64,000 nt of DNA from Symsagittifera roscoffensis (taxonomy: Eukaryota; Xenacoelomorpha; Acoela; Convolutidae), in assembly GCF_963678635.1 (NCBI RefSeq), contig NC_087071.1, positions 27,451,378-27,515,377 on the forward strand, written 5' to 3'. Under the pieces are notes generated by a model. It ran no database searches, was not told the DNA's origin, and saw nothing but the letters and a program-made list of their open reading frames with translations. How positions within the stretch are numbered: position 1 is the first letter of the stretch; the number at the start of each line of letters is the position of its first letter. The position numbers and the translations under genes are program-made. Shown one piece after another: positions 24,181-36,895 of this stretch.

Positions 24181-25790
24181 GGATACTTACCTTCCAAAGC
24201 CTTCTTTTTAATATTTTTTCCGAACCAAATCACAATCCTTCCCCCGAAAAAGACCTCAGGATTTACTTGTCCCACACTATTATTGTGAAGAAAACGAACA
24301 AAAGACACTACATAAATATGCAATAAATCAAGTCACACAATGTGAATCCTAACCACAAGCCATAAAAACCATAAAAATTATAGCTACAGTCCACTCGAAA
24401 GCACGAGCTACAATACTAACAGGATATGAATTCACAGCGACATTTACCGAAAAGAATGTACATTGTTCACAAGTCTCAAATGGAAATTAAAATATATTAG
24501 ATCATTAAAGTTTCTACCAGAGCAATATCGAAAGACTTATACATCTCAGCCCTGACGATTGTTAAAAAGGTTAAAAATTGTAATTTTCTCAGTTTAAAAA
24601 TCACATCAAACAAAGGCACAAATAGAAAACTAGTAAACTTTCAAGTTTTTGCAGACTGCGCACATCAAGCCGAACTTGAAAATTACCAAGGCCATTTTAG
24701 ACTAGACGATAAATTCCCATTCCACAGCGCACACGGAAGATTGACTTACGATCTTCATGATAAAAATTAGATACCACACATTGAATAAATAATCCATCAA
24801 TTTATAAAGCAGACACAAACAATAAAGGATACCAAGAAATAATGTTTTTAATTCAAAAATGCAACTTGAAAAAGTCTATTAACACAAGATCTAAAAGATG
24901 ACACTATAATTTACCAAGGAATGAGGCTCCCTTGCAAAAATGGCCAAGGATATTGTGATCACTCGAAAATCACTCGAACACAAGCAACAATGAAGTTTTC
25001 ATGAAGACACGTGTACCACATTTCAAGTAGCAAAAAGCCAAGCTAGAATAATAAAATTCTATCGAAAACATTTTGATGATTCCATCCCTTATGAAAACGT
25101 AAACCCTGGAAAAATCACGCTTAGTAATTATAAATTTAGAAACATTCACAATATAGAAAACAAATTAACATGTTTCCAATCTTACCCAGAAACAGAACTT
25201 GCATGCGAATACAATAAACCACTCTATAAGACACAATATTCAGAAATTCTTGTTGAATATGAACAAGGTTTCGACATGAATACAGAAAAAGTCACAAAAA
25301 CCCTTATATAACATCATACATTGAATGACGAAAACTCATACATCCCATTAAACCTCCTTAAAGACACAGGAAACATTGGTGGAAAAATAAACCAAAAGAC
25401 AAAGATAGTACACGCCTACAAGAACTATCACTATTGAATAACACCTATTTTGGCGCAATTCATTATGACATACACCTAGATATGGAATTAGATTACACAT
25501 TAAGCAGAATTTTTCAAGAAATGTCCTTATCAGAATTAGAAACACTACGTCAATTATGCGAACTTGAGAGAACACAAATTTTACAATCACTCGCACTAGC
25601 AGTTCTAAAAATACCCTATGCAGGAGATTTATTATCCGCAAATAGATCAATTTTCGTTGATTATGAAGGAAACATTTTATGGTATTACACTTGTACCAAA
25701 AACATATCACCATTATATGTTTTCGAAGATAAAAGTTGCTATAAAAGAATTCCTATATTAGTAGGGAGGGGGGGGGGGGGGACCCAGCAG
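24181..25790 (+). pseudogene. Envelope-like glycoprotein gene, copy E1, broken
   Basis: Frames on the plus strand read as a class of envelope glycoprotein found in env-bearing retrotransposons and, as I recall the family, in chuvirus-like (Jingchuvirales) glycoproteins. The clearest part is the open stretch 25,434-25,790, with an acidic helix region, a GDLLSANRS segment and Cys-containing motifs ending in CYKRIPI. A hydrophobic leader-like start lies near 24,190. Several frameshifts and stops break the gene, and the 3' half is lost at the G run. It would act in membrane fusion or cell-to-cell transfer of the element if intact, but this copy is not. Confidence 0.6.
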
Positions 25791-26394
25791 ACTCAAGTGT
25801 ATTAAGATAGGAAATAGAGCATCCGGTCTGCAAGCTATGTATTAGATTGGGTGTAGAGTCTACAATGTATTAAGATAGGGAATACCGATGGTAAGGGTTT
25901 TTGGTTTGTGTGATGGTAAGATAATGGTAGGAAAAACCTATTTTTTCGGTTTTTGAGTGAAAACGTCTAATTTTTTCGCAAAAATGTTGGCGCATATTAA
26001 CTAGTTTGTAAATCTCAAAGGTTAATTACGTGTGGGTTGTGGAATGAAGGACTTTTAATTAGTTTTTTGATACATGGTAAGTCAATGGTAAGAGTTTTTT
26101 GGTAAAAACTTGGAATTTTTATGAAAAAAATTTCAAAAAACTTCAAAATACGATAAGATTAGCTATTATTTGACCTAATTTATAAGATAATTTTATTTTC
26201 TATTTAATTGAAATAATAGTGAAACGTACAGAGACTTCGAAAAAAAATCAAATTTTTTGAGAAAAAATTAAAATACAAAAAAAATATATAAATCACTGCA
26301 TTGTATAACAAGTTTACCGCATCATTTTATTTTTATTAACATAAAACCAATATAGCACGACATCATGAGTAAACTTACTACAACAGATCAGTTC
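25791..26394. repeat. AT-rich spacer with short internal repeats
   Basis: No gene. Two copies of TGTATTAAGATAGG (25,799 and 25,870) and several ATGGTAAG words (25,889-26,095) occur. It lies between the cut envelope copy E1 and the polymerase fragment, and may be the end region of the DNA-virus-like element that supplied the polymerase. Confidence 0.4.
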
Positions 26395-27386
26395 TTATAA
26401 ATTCAATGGTTTAGTATGAATTCCATCATCTTGTACTTGCCTTTTTGGATAAAAATAGCTTAGTCCTTTCTTTGTCTGTTCATATGTGGCCACCATATGA
26501 TTTATAGTTCTGAATCCTCTATTTGTAGATGTTAAGTTGATTGCTTCATCAATCACTGTCCTGTACTTTGACATAGGTCGATCTCCAGAGTCTTCGAGAA
26601 CTCGCTTGTTCAATCCTTTACTGCTGAATTTGAACTTATCTGACTTGTTGTCATAGCAGCAATATGTCTTGCTACACAAACATAGCATTTCTGTACGTCT
26701 AAATTCTTGTTTAAAAAGTCCCGGCTCCCGTTTATCATACTTTTTATGCGTACTGCAACACGTTCGAGGGAAGAAATTAGTTTTTGCATCCGCCTTGAAA
26801 GAGTCTCTGCAGTCATTTTCCCTCATTTTTTTCAAACAGCTCTGTTATCTGGTTTGATACAGTCGTATAAACTTTCTTCAACAAGAGCTAAGTAAAGCGA
26901 GTCTGTTTCCATCTCTAACTCTTCAAATTTGTTTAAATCACAAAATTCGTCGAAGAAGTTATAGTAGAGCTCCAAGTTTCTCAGTTTTGCATACTGAAGT
27001 ATGAAAACACCAACAATGATGGGTTCTCGGTGCTCAATGGTTGATTTTGACAACTCCACCTCAAATAAGTCCTTCTCAATTGTGTTAAGTCTTTTAAACA
27101 GTGGTTCATTGATTGCCTAATGAGTTTTTTCATCGTTCAGATATTTTGTGATTGTATGCCTGGACCTATCCACGATCTGATATCCATACGAGGAATTACC
27201 CAAAAGTTTCCTTGTTTCTGCTACAACTCCTGACAAAGAGTTTTCATCTCCTGCTCTTCTAGCATCAACTACTGACTGAACGAAATTATTAAAGCTTTTC
27301 CGAGGAGAATATTGTACAAAACGGTAAATTTTGGTGCACTGCAAGCCAAGTTCGAAATAAAAATTGAACAGAGGAGTTATTAACAT
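26395..27386 (-). pseudogene. Type-B DNA polymerase C-terminal fragment (Polinton/Maverick-like)
   Basis: Three minus-strand frames follow in order. The first, 27,386-27,117, holds polymerase motif B as KLLGNSSYGYQ (27,180-27,209) after an ARRAGDE segment. The second, 27,059-26,832, holds motif C as METDSLY (about 26,891-26,912). The third, 26,835-26,395, is the thumb-like C-terminus with a Cys cluster (CLCSKTYCCYD) and YFYPKR near the end. Such polymerases replicate Polinton/Maverick elements and related DNA viruses by protein priming. The N-terminal exonuclease and motif A are missing, and frame breaks near 27,117 and 26,835 make it a relic. The usual YxDTDS motif reads METDS. Confidence 0.75.
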
Positions 27387-28910
27387 CTATACCACACATC
27401 AGAATAAACAATCCCTCAAGTTGTAAAAGGACACTAAAAATCAAGGATGCCCAGAAATAAGGTTTTTCGATTGGAAAATACAACTTGAAAAAGTACAATT
27501 AAACGAAATTTAAAAGATGACACCTTAATTTATCAAGGAGTCCGACTACCTTGCAAAAATGACCTAGGATACTGCGATCCCACTACACGAACATAAGCTA
27601 CTTTTGTTTGGTTCCTCGAAGACACATGTACTACATTTAAAGTAGCAAAAAAACACGCTAGAATGATAAAATTTCACGGAAAAATTTTTTTTTATTGAAT
27701 CTATCCCCGATGACGAAGTTAACCATGACAAAATCAGACAAAATAATTATGAATTTCGAAAAATTCACAATTTAGAAAGTAAACTGACACGTTTCCAAAT
27801 TCACCCAGGAACACAGGAAGAACACAAGAAGAACCGGTGGAAAAGTTAAGCCACAAGACAAAGATAGTACACGTTTACAGGAACTATCACTCATGAACAA
27901 CACTTATTTTGGCGCAATCTATTATGACATTCACCTAGACTTAAAAGTAGACTACACAAAAGAAGATCTATTCAAGAAATGTCTTGATCAGAACTTGAAA
28001 CATTACATCCTTTATGCGAACTTGAAAGAACACAAATTCTGCAATCACTTGCACTTGCAGTACTGAAAATTCTTTATGCAGGAATTCATTGACTACGAAG
28101 GAAACATACTATGTTATTACACTTGTACCTCAAAAGTATCACCCTTTTATGTTTTTGAAGACAAAAGCTGCTATAAACGAATCCCAATATTCTAAAAAAA
28201 TAAAGTTCATTTTGTCGACACACTTTCATGCAGAACTTATTTTTGGGAGACATCCATCCCATGTGGATCAGAAAACAGCCACAATAATGTACAATTAAAC
28301 CCTGAGGAAGATAAGTACTACCTTCTCACACCATACCCTACACTCATGCAACCATTAAAAAAGTTTTCACCAGAAAATATACAGTTTTTGCCCGAAATCG
28401 TAACTTCGATTTACAATCGATCATCATATACTCTAAATCCGACATTCAACACCACATCCGTATTCATTAATTTCAAGAACTACTCACAAAATTGGACACA
28501 ATACAACGACAATCCTTAGATCACAACTTACGATAACTTGCAGAAACTGCAGGATTTTCAGACATCTACGCACAAAACTACAGCGGATATTTTCAAGACA
28601 TCAAAGACTACGTTTATTTTAATGGTGAAAAATACAGACCACAAGATTTGTCACCAATAAATACTTTTATAGTTTTGTGAATTTGAAAAACGCACTTCAT
28701 GCCTTTCTAGGATGGCACTTTTACATCTTAGGAAGATTGACTATATTATACGCAAAGTTAAAGTTTTTTGCATTTTCTTTTCTTTACTAAAGAGAATCTA
28801 CAATACATGCGCAATACATACACAAGTAAACAATCAAGCAAGCATAGCACGCATTTTTTTGCAGGATTTTTTGGAATTTTCTCTACATCTATTAAAAAAA
28901 TAATTTTAGA
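27387..28910 (+). pseudogene. Envelope-like gene, copy E2, broken
   Basis: This matches the middle and 3' half of the same envelope-like gene as E1. Recognisable pieces are CYKRIPIF near 28,190, the stretch leading to KYYLLTP near 28,310-28,340, a helical region to about 28,680 and a possible membrane segment near 28,700-28,760. Stops and frameshifts are frequent. The 28,712-28,903 frame reads through hydrophobic sequence, but whether it is the native anchor is unclear. The N-terminal part is missing. Confidence 0.6.
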
Positions 28911-29227
28911 CGCTCAAATAAAATAATAGAATACCAAACTATCAACAACACGGAAGACATATGAAATTTCATAAAACAACACGAATACAACGCCTACTGC
29001 ACACCGATTACAAACCATAAATCATAACCATCTTTTATCCTTAGTAACACCAAATTTCAGAAAGAAGTCCTGACAGAACACATCTCTTCAAGACCTATTT
29101 ACCCACAAATCCCGATTCAACACATTCTAACCCAACAATCTAACATAGGAGACAAGTATGAACAAATCATAGAACAACCACACACCACAAACCTTCGTTC
29201 TCAGAACAACCATCTTTTTAGCCCACG

Positions 29228-30950
29228 ATGAGCCGCCAAGTTGAATCCCTCCATCGCTCAGTTTCCTACCCAGCCAACCTTCAAAGCAACCCTCCCATCA
29301 TAAGAATTTTGCTTTCTTCCCAGCTGAGTCACCTCATGCTAACACTTCAGCCAGCATGGATTCAGATACTAATTCCAACACCACGGTGTATCACACTATT
29401 TCCCAATTTAATAACTCAGACATCGAAACCCCTGACGAATTTGCCAACTCCGAGCCCAGCCCATCTACATTTTCCCAACCCCCTTTTCAACCTCTTCATT
29501 CCCGAATAAAAATTGAACCTCCTTCCACTCCCTCTCCTTTTCTATTAAGAACGTACCACCCACATATTCCCCCTTGACTAGTGAACTTTTCGACAGCAAC
29601 AGCTCTGTAAATACACAAATATCTAATGAACTTGAAAATTTTATCACACTCCAGCAACAACTCTCACAATCCATTATTACATCATCAAACACATCAACCC
29701 CAACTCCCTCGTCTAACCCAACGCCTTCGCCATACCCAACTTCCTTGTCAAACCCAACTCCCTCAACTAAAAGCCGAGACTATAGAATTATTAAAAGGAA
29801 TTTCCCTCACACCCCATTTCCAACTCATCCACAATCAGCCCAATCATTCGTTAATCATCCACTTCACACTAACACCAAAGAATTTCTTCAAGTATGTTAA
29901 CACTTTTCTCTCAAAACACCTACTTTCATTCAGACCCTAGCGATGTAAATGAACACGCATTTAACCCAACATTTTCATGGACACCTTTTTTTCACTTTAC
30001 TAATCCACTGTCATTACCACTATATAGCACCCCATATGATAATGAACATTGCAGCACTCAACTCTACCATCTAACAACAGCTCTCACTCCGAAACAATTT
30101 TACTCAAATCGGATATCAACAGTCACTTATCAGATTAATCGCACCTAAAGCTAACAAGTTTTCCATCGATCACTACGATCATCAGATCAAAAGAGCAAAC
30201 CAAGACACCTTCTTAGATAGTGATAAATTTGCTAACCCACAACTAACAGAAAACGTTTTCACCCTCATTAGCCTAGATAAAAAGTACGACCACGTCATTT
30301 CAGCAGCACTATGTAACATCCAAGCTTATGAATCCTACTTTAACAAATTAAATAATTTTTCACTAACCTTTCATTTCCTCGCACCCAAAGAACGTGGTTT
30401 GCACTGTTCCCACGACGTCATGTTACGAACTAAAGAAACACACACTTACACTTACTATAAATTCATTCAACATCATTACACTCAAAATACACCATCACGA
30501 CAATTTCATCATAGATTTCAATATATTAACTCCAAATAAATCTCACCATTCTTTCTTAACTTCACTTATTGTATTAAAGATGATACCATCCAAGGCATCC
30601 GAAATAATGATCCCATCACCCAGGTTTATATATTCTGCCCCTTGACCACGACCTTCAACGTAGACGAATCCCGCCCACTAATAGTCCCACAAGAATTCCC
30701 ACAGCCCGTCGAAATCCCAATCCTGTAATTCATCCATAACATCAGACATAACCAAAAACTTTATAACCTCATCCAAAATACACCATATGAATTCTCACCT
30801 AACACCGCAGAGCACGAAATCATAAAAGCACTCGAATTGATTTGGCAACTTCTCCAGAATAAACACATCGTTCGCTCAATTGATTAACTACTAACAACAT
30901 CAGATATCATCCACGACGTTTTCCCTCATGGATTCTTCATAGATGGTTAA
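29228..30950 (+). pseudogene. Unrecognised post-envelope ORF4, copy E2
   Basis: Overlapping frames make up one former ORF of about 570 codons with shifts. It starts at an ATG in good context (29,228). A Ser/Thr/Pro-rich N-terminal third follows, with NTPTPSS-type repeats (to about 29,790). The more ordered remainder contains IIKRNFPHTPF, WTPFFHFTNPL and DYEI-like segments and ends at TAA 30,948-30,950 after GFFIDG. Here the codon before the end helix is a stop (LIDELL in E3 reads as SID-stop). I recognise no family. Its place between envelope and LTR suggests an accessory or additional structural protein. Conservation in three copies argues that it was once a real gene. Confidence 0.5.
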
Positions 30951-31426
30951 GGTAAAAAATGAAATTAAAAAATTATAAGAACAAAACTAGAACAAAAATT
31001 AACCATTTTATGAATGTTTTCCCTTTTTTTCTATTCTTCATAGCACGATCATCTTCAATCATCTACAAAAAAAAACAAATTACAAAACAGAAAACTTATT
31101 ATAATTTTAATTAATTGTTAATAAATAACAAATTGCAATAAATAAAGCAATAAAAAATACCCTCAAACAGCAGTAAATTGATAGATAAATTCTTTACCCA
31201 TGTGCAGTAAACATTCTTAACAAGGAAATAAATTGATAACTTCCCAAAATTCTTAAAATTAATAGTTTAAAAGTAATAAATTCATAAAAATTGCAAATAA
31301 ATTCAGAGCAGAAAAAACTGAGACGAATTGCTTAAACTAATAAATTCAAGTTTTAACTTTCACTGATAACAACTCTAACCAATTTTAACACGTTTCAAAC
31401 TTTCCTTTAACCCGGTTGGAAAGGAC

Positions 31427-31435
31427 TTATATAAG
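31427..31435 (+). promoter_or_regulatory. TATA box of family E LTR
   Basis: TTATATAAG lies about 12 bases after ACCCGGTTGG and about 160 bases before AATAAA, as expected for U3 to R of an LTR. Confidence 0.6.
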
Positions 31436-31594
31436 AATCCAAACTAACCAACGCAGCTTACAAAACACCGCAAAAGCACAACCTAATAGCATGACTAAGA
31501 AAAGAAAACCCACGGTACCCAAACCCGATTAAAAGCAGCATCAAACTGGATAATTTATACCTTTAAAGACTACTTTCAAGTCTGAACACAATTG

Positions 31595-31600
31595 AATAAA
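31595..31600 (+). terminator. Polyadenylation signal in family E LTR
   Basis: AATAAA followed by ACACAAAAAAG, conserved in the other LTR copies. Confidence 0.5.
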
Positions 31601-31734
31601 ACACAAAAAAGTCGAAGGACAAACCCAAACCAAACGATATGATATTTGAGAAAAGGACACAACTAAATCAAAAAGGACAAAACCAGTAATGAAAGAGGCA
31701 CGAAAGGTTGAACACAAAAAAACTACAAAAAAGA

Positions 31735-31945
31735 GAGCATGAAATTATACTCCACTCCTGGCCTATCCCACCAGAGAGGACGTCCTGAGCATCCTGAGCA
31801 TCCTGAGAGAATGGGTTAGGCCAGGAGAGAGCATGAAATTATACTCCACTCCTGGCCTAACCCACCAGAGAGGACGTCCTGAGCATCCTGAGCATCCTGA
31901 GCCTGAGCATCCTGAGAGGACGCTTAGGCTCTATAGCCTGCCTAA
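31735..31945. repeat. Tandem and inverted repeats after LTR E2
   Basis: Two ~95-bp blocks each begin GAGAGCATGAAATTATACTC and contain the 9-mer CATCCTGAG repeated two to four times. Within the first block CTCCTGGCCTATCCC faces GGGTTAGGCCAGGAG, an almost perfect hairpin. Copy E4 (40,266 onward) has only one block and one CCTGAGCAT word. Confidence 0.85.
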
Positions 31946-32040
31946 CCCACCGTGCTACAGCCACGCTTCGTGATCACACTCTGATTTTTGACAAGAGTTG
32001 CTCAAGGGTGAGTGACTCTTAAAAATAACCGAACCAAAAC

Positions 32041-33225
32041 AAAAACGCTTTTGCGATAACTACTAATACAAGATCATAGCTAAAAACGAAATTAACAAAG
32101 ATTTGTATATGTAAAAATTACAATGCAGTATATAGATTTCATACAGCCCAAAGACGAGCAGCAATGAAATTGAAAACACAATCTTACTCCAACTACGGAA
32201 TGGCAAACACACCCGATTTGCTGCCTACAGTCACTACACTCGAAAGATTTAAAGTACGAATTGAATCGCAGCAAAGGAAACCCATTGAAACTGACCAATG
32301 GCCATCATGATGTTGAGTATAGGTACAGATCCTAGTCACTAGGCACTTCACTCTAAATTCAAGCTTCATACTACTTCCAAACAAGTCTGGATCATTCCAA
32401 CCGATCAGAAGTCTCGTTACGATCTCAGAACTGTCAAGATTAATGACGACAACTTAAGAAAAAGTTCATACCGACGACTCTTACTCGTCCAGATCCAGAT
32501 AACCGGATAACAACGATTCTTCTAATCAAAAGAAAGCAAATGCTCGCAACTTTTTAAAAAAGAACGACATCATCCATCCTCTACTGCAATAGAACATTAG
32601 AAAACTAAAACTCTCCAAACCCCGGATGAGTGGAACCACATATAAACTAGAATTTATTATTGGTTATTATTATGATACTTTATTCCTATTAAATATTAAA
32701 AAATAACCAATCATACTCCATCAAACTAACAACCTTTTTACTTGTAAGTAGTGAAACATTTTGTAGTTTCAACACCAGAACAATTTCAATTAAACTTAGA
32801 ATACAATTGTTCTCATTCTGGAAATAACTCGCGCAAACCGATGTACAATAGATTTGTTGAGACTAGGAGATATAAGAGTAAGATTATTTTTGATATTAGA
32901 CGATGATGTTGCACCAATCTATCCGGCCGAAAATAAGATAGCGTGACGAGCAGACGGTGTACCTTAACTGAACCTACTCTATGAGTATTACCAAAAGGTC
33001 TTAACTCATATTGTTCTTTTTGTCTTGAAGGAGTTTTTACTGTTTTGCGTGATGTAATAAACTTCACTTACATCATTGAAGCTTTTAGTGTTAAAGACAT
33101 CGAAATACTTCAATAGATTACTTTTGTCAGAACTTGAAGTTGATGAATCACAAACTAACACGTTGGTAAACTAAGTTTTTCAAATTGAAAAACGATTTTC
33201 GTCAGCGATTTCTGTAGTAAATACT
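32041..33225 (+). other. Family E leader region, copy E2
   Basis: Sequence between LTR and the next envelope fragment, shared with 40,431-41,500. A possible frame from ATG 32,165 (MKLKTQSYSNYGM) is broken in both copies. The segment 32,813-33,215 recurs at 41,046-41,495 and in part at 42,335-42,520. It probably corresponds to the 5' untranslated leader and start of gag, but no gag domain is recognised. Confidence 0.45.
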
Positions 33226-34855
33226 CAGCCCTGACGATAGTAAAAACGAACTTAGCCGATTAAAACTTTCATCAAATAAAGGCACAAACAGAAAATTGGT
33301 TAATTTTCAAGTTTTTCCAGACTCTGCACATCAAGCCGAACTTGAAAGATACCAAGGCCATATAAAACTAGACGACAAATTTCCATTCACGGCGCACTTG
33401 GAAGATTAACTTACGATCTCCTCGTTAAAAAATTGCATACCACGAATCGGAATAAACAATCCCTCAAGTTGTAAAGCAGACACCAAAAATCAAGGATACC
33501 CAGAAATAATGTTTTTCAATTGGAAAAAACAACTTGAAAAAGTACAATTAAAACGAGATTTAAAAGATGACACCTTAATTTATCGAGGAATCCCACTATT
33601 TTGCATAATGACCAAGGATACTGCGATCCCACTACACGAAACAAGCTTCTTTTGTTTGGTTCCCCGAAGACACATGTACTACATTTAAAGTAGCAAAAAT
33701 ACACGCTAGAATGATAAAATTTCACGGAAAAGAAAATATTTTATTGAATCCATCCCCGATGACGAAGTTAACCATGACAAAATCAGACAAAATAATTATG
33801 AATTTCGAAAAATTAACAATTTAGAAAATAAACTGACACGTTTCCAATTTCACCCAGAAACAAAACTCGCATGTAAATAAAATATATCAAACCACTTTAC
33901 AAAACACAATATTCAGAAATTCTTGTCGAATACGAATAAGGTTTTGACATGAAAACAGGTAGAATCACCATACAACATGCAACACATCACCCTACAACTA
34001 ACGACGAAAATTCATACATCCCAGTAATTCTTCTAAAAAACACAGGAAGAACTGGTGGAAAAGTTAAACCACAAGACAAAAATAGTACACGTTTACAGGA
34101 ACAATCACTCATGAACAACACTTATTTTGGCGCAATCCATTAGGACATTCACCTAAACATAAAACTAGACTACACAATAAGTATAATTATTCAAGAAATT
34201 TCTTGATCAGATCTTGAAACATTACATCATTTACGCGAACTTGAAAGAACCCAAATTCTGTATTCACTTGCACTTGCAGTACTGAAAATTATGCAGGATA
34301 TTTACTATCATGAAACAGATCAGATTTCATTGACTACGAAGGAAACATACTATGGTATCACACTTGTACCAGCAAAGTATCACCCTTTTATGTTTTTGAA
34401 GACAAAAGCTGCTATAAACGAATCCCAATATTCTATAAAAATAAAGTTCATTTTGTTGACACACTTTCATGCAGAACAACTTATTTTTGGGAGATATCCG
34501 TCCCATGTGGATCAGAAAACAGCCACAATGTTTTACAATTAAATCCTGAGGAAGATAAGTACTACCTTCTCACACCATACCCTACACTCATGCAACCATT
34601 AAAAAAGTTTTCACCAGAAGTATTTGCCCGAAATCCTAACCCTAACATCGATTTACAATCGATCAGCATATACTCTAAATCTGATATTCAACACCACATC
34701 CGTATTCAACAATTTCAAGAACTACTCACAAAATTGGACACAATACAACGACAATCCATAGATCACAACTTACGATAACTTGCAGAAACTGCAGGATTTT
34801 CAGACATCTACGCACAAGATTACAGCGGATATTTTAAAGACATAAAATACTTTTA
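33226..34855 (+). pseudogene. Envelope-like gene, copy E3, broken
   Basis: It joins the leader in mid-gene at CTCAGCCCTGACGAT, a word also found in E1 (24,548). It contains the same landmarks as E1 and E2, with ACAAGACAAAAATAGTACAC near 34,069, the CYKRIPIF region near 34,410-34,440 and YYLLTPYP near 34,560. There are many stops and at least three frameshifts. It ends shortly before ORF4, with an internal loss of about 400 bp relative to E2 (the E2 sequence at 28,600-28,900 is absent). Confidence 0.6.
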
Positions 34856-35172
34856 GACGCTCAAATAAAAGATTAGAAAACCAAACTATCAACAACACCG
34901 AAGACATGACGTTTCACAAAACAACACGAAAACAACGCCTACTGCACCCTAATTACAAACCATAAATCATAACCATCCGTTATCCTTAATAACACAAAAT
35001 TTCAGAAAGAAGCCCTGGCAGAACACATCTCTTCAAGACCTATTTACCCACAAATCCCGATTCAACACATTCTAACCCAACAATCTAACATAGGAGACAA
35101 GTATGAACAAATCATAGAACAACCACACACCACAAACCTTCGTTCTCAGAACAACCATCTTTTTAGCCCACG

Positions 35173-36895
35173 ATGAGCCGCCAAGTTGAATCCCTCCATC
35201 GCTCAATTTCCTACCCAGCCAACCTTCAAAGCAACCCTCCCATCATAACAATTTTGCTTTCTTCCCAGCTGAGTCACCTCATGCTAACACTTCAGCCAGC
35301 ATGGATTCAGATACTAATTCCAACACCACGGTGTATCACACTATTTCCCAATTTAATAACTCAGACATCGAAACCCCTGACGAATTTGCCAACTCCGAGC
35401 CCAGCCCATCTACATTTTCCCAACCCCCTTTTCAACCTCTTCATTCCCGAATAAAAATTGAACCTCCTTCCACTCCCTCTCCTTTTCTATTAAGAACGTA
35501 CCACCCACATATTCCCCCTTGACTGGTGAACTTTTCGACAGCAACAGCTCTGTAAATACACAAATATCTAATGAACTTGAAAATTTTATCACACTCCAGC
35601 AACAACTCTCACAATCCATTATTACATCATCAAACACATCAACCCCAACTCCCTCGTCTAACCCAACGCCTTCGCCATACCCAACTTCCTTGTCAAACCC
35701 AACTCCCTCAACTAAAAGCCGAGACTATAGAATTATTAAAAGGAATTTCCCTCACACCCCATTTCCAACTCATCCACAATCAGCCCAATCATTCGTTAAT
35801 CATCCACTTCACACTAACACCAAAGAATTTCTTCAAGTATGTTAACACTTTTCTCTCAAAACACCTACTTTCATTCAGACCCTAGCGATGTAAATGAACA
35901 CGCATTTAACCCAACATTTTCATGGACACCTTTTTTTCACTTTACTAATCCACTGCCATTACCACTATATAGCACCCCATATGATAATGAACATTGCAGC
36001 ACTCAACTCTACCATCTAACAACAGCTCTCACTCCGAAACAATTTTACTCAAATCGGATATCAACAGTCACTTATCAGATTAATCGCACCTAAAGCTAAC
36101 GAGTTTTCCATCGATCACTACGATCATCAGATCAAAAGAGCAAACCAAGACACCTTCTTAGATAGTGATAAATTTGCTAACCCACAACTAACAGAAAACG
36201 TTTTCACCCTCATTAGCCTAGATAAAAAGTACGACCACGTCATTTCAGCAGCACTATGTAACATCCAAGCTTATGATTCCTACTTTAACAAATTAAATAA
36301 TTTTTCACTAACCTTTCATTTCCTCGCACCCAAAGAACGTGGTTTGCACTGTTCCCACGACGTCATGTTACGAACTAAAGAAACACACACTTTCACTTAC
36401 TATAAATTCATTCAACATCATTACACTCAAAATACACCATCACGACAATTTCATCATAGATTTCAATATATTAACTCCAAATAAATCTCACCATTCTTTC
36501 TTAACTTCACTTATTGTATTAAAGATGATACCATCCAAGGCATCCGAAATAATGATCCCATCACCCAGGTTTATATATTCTGCCCCTTGACCACGACCTT
36601 CAACGTAGACGAATCCCGCCCACTAATAGTCCCACAAGAATTCCCACAGCCCGTCGAAGTCCCAATCCTGTAATTCATCCATAACATCAGACATAACCAA
36701 AAACTTTATAACCTCATCCAAAATACACCATTTGAATTCTCACCTAACACCGCAGAGCACGAAATCATAAAAGCACTCGAATTGATTTGGCAACTTCTCC
36801 AGAATAAACACATCGTTCGCTTAATTGATGAACTACTAACAACATCAGATATCATCCACGACGTTTTCCCTCATGGATTCTTCATAGATGGTTAA
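35173..36895 (+). pseudogene. Unrecognised post-envelope ORF4, copy E3
   Basis: Almost identical to the copy at 29,228-30,950, with a handful of base changes. It keeps the sense codon (GAA) where E2 has a stop near the end, and closes at TAA 36,893-36,895. The reading frame still shifts several times along its length, so it is not intact. Confidence 0.5.

Larger units (their letters stand above)
22535..25790 (+). mobile_element. Family E retroelement fragment E1 (integrase end, ORF-X, envelope)
   Basis: A plus-strand fragment of an envelope-bearing LTR retroelement. It contains the C-terminal end of an integrase, a region with an unrecognised broken ORF, and most of an envelope-like gene. 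It is cut at the left by repeat copy 3 and at the right by a run of G (about 25,768-25,781). No LTR of its own is seen. Confidence 0.7.
27387..32040 (+). mobile_element. Family E fragment E2 (envelope, ORF4, LTR)
   Basis: In order: truncated envelope gene, spacer, ORF4, and an LTR-like stretch with TATA box and polyadenylation signal. The envelope-to-ORF4 part is nearly identical to 37,431-39,000, and the ORF4-to-LTR part to 34,860-37,391. The left end abuts the polymerase fragment inside the envelope gene. Confidence 0.8.
30951..32040 (+). repeat. LTR-like region of family E, copy E2
   Basis: A long AT-rich stretch (possible U3) leads to ACCCGGTTGGAAAGG, a TATA box, and, 160 bases on, AATAAA (31,595-31,600). 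The same order occurs at 36,896-37,391 (truncated), 39,994-40,430 (3' part) and reversed at 63,527-63,880. Exact termini are not identified, so the right boundary given is approximate. Confidence 0.65.

Noticed and set aside
25348-25713. Minus-strand 121-codon frame
   Set aside because: Shadow of the envelope-like frame on the plus strand; no motif of its own.
32813-33067. Minus-strand frame in family E leader (also 41,052-41,339)
   Set aside because: Present in both copies because the leader is repeated, but its sequence differs by frame-changing indels and it has no domain. Kept only as part of the leader.
34635-34646. CCTAACCCTAAC as a telomere-like repeat
   Set aside because: Only two units, inside the envelope copy, and replaced by other bases in E2 and E4.
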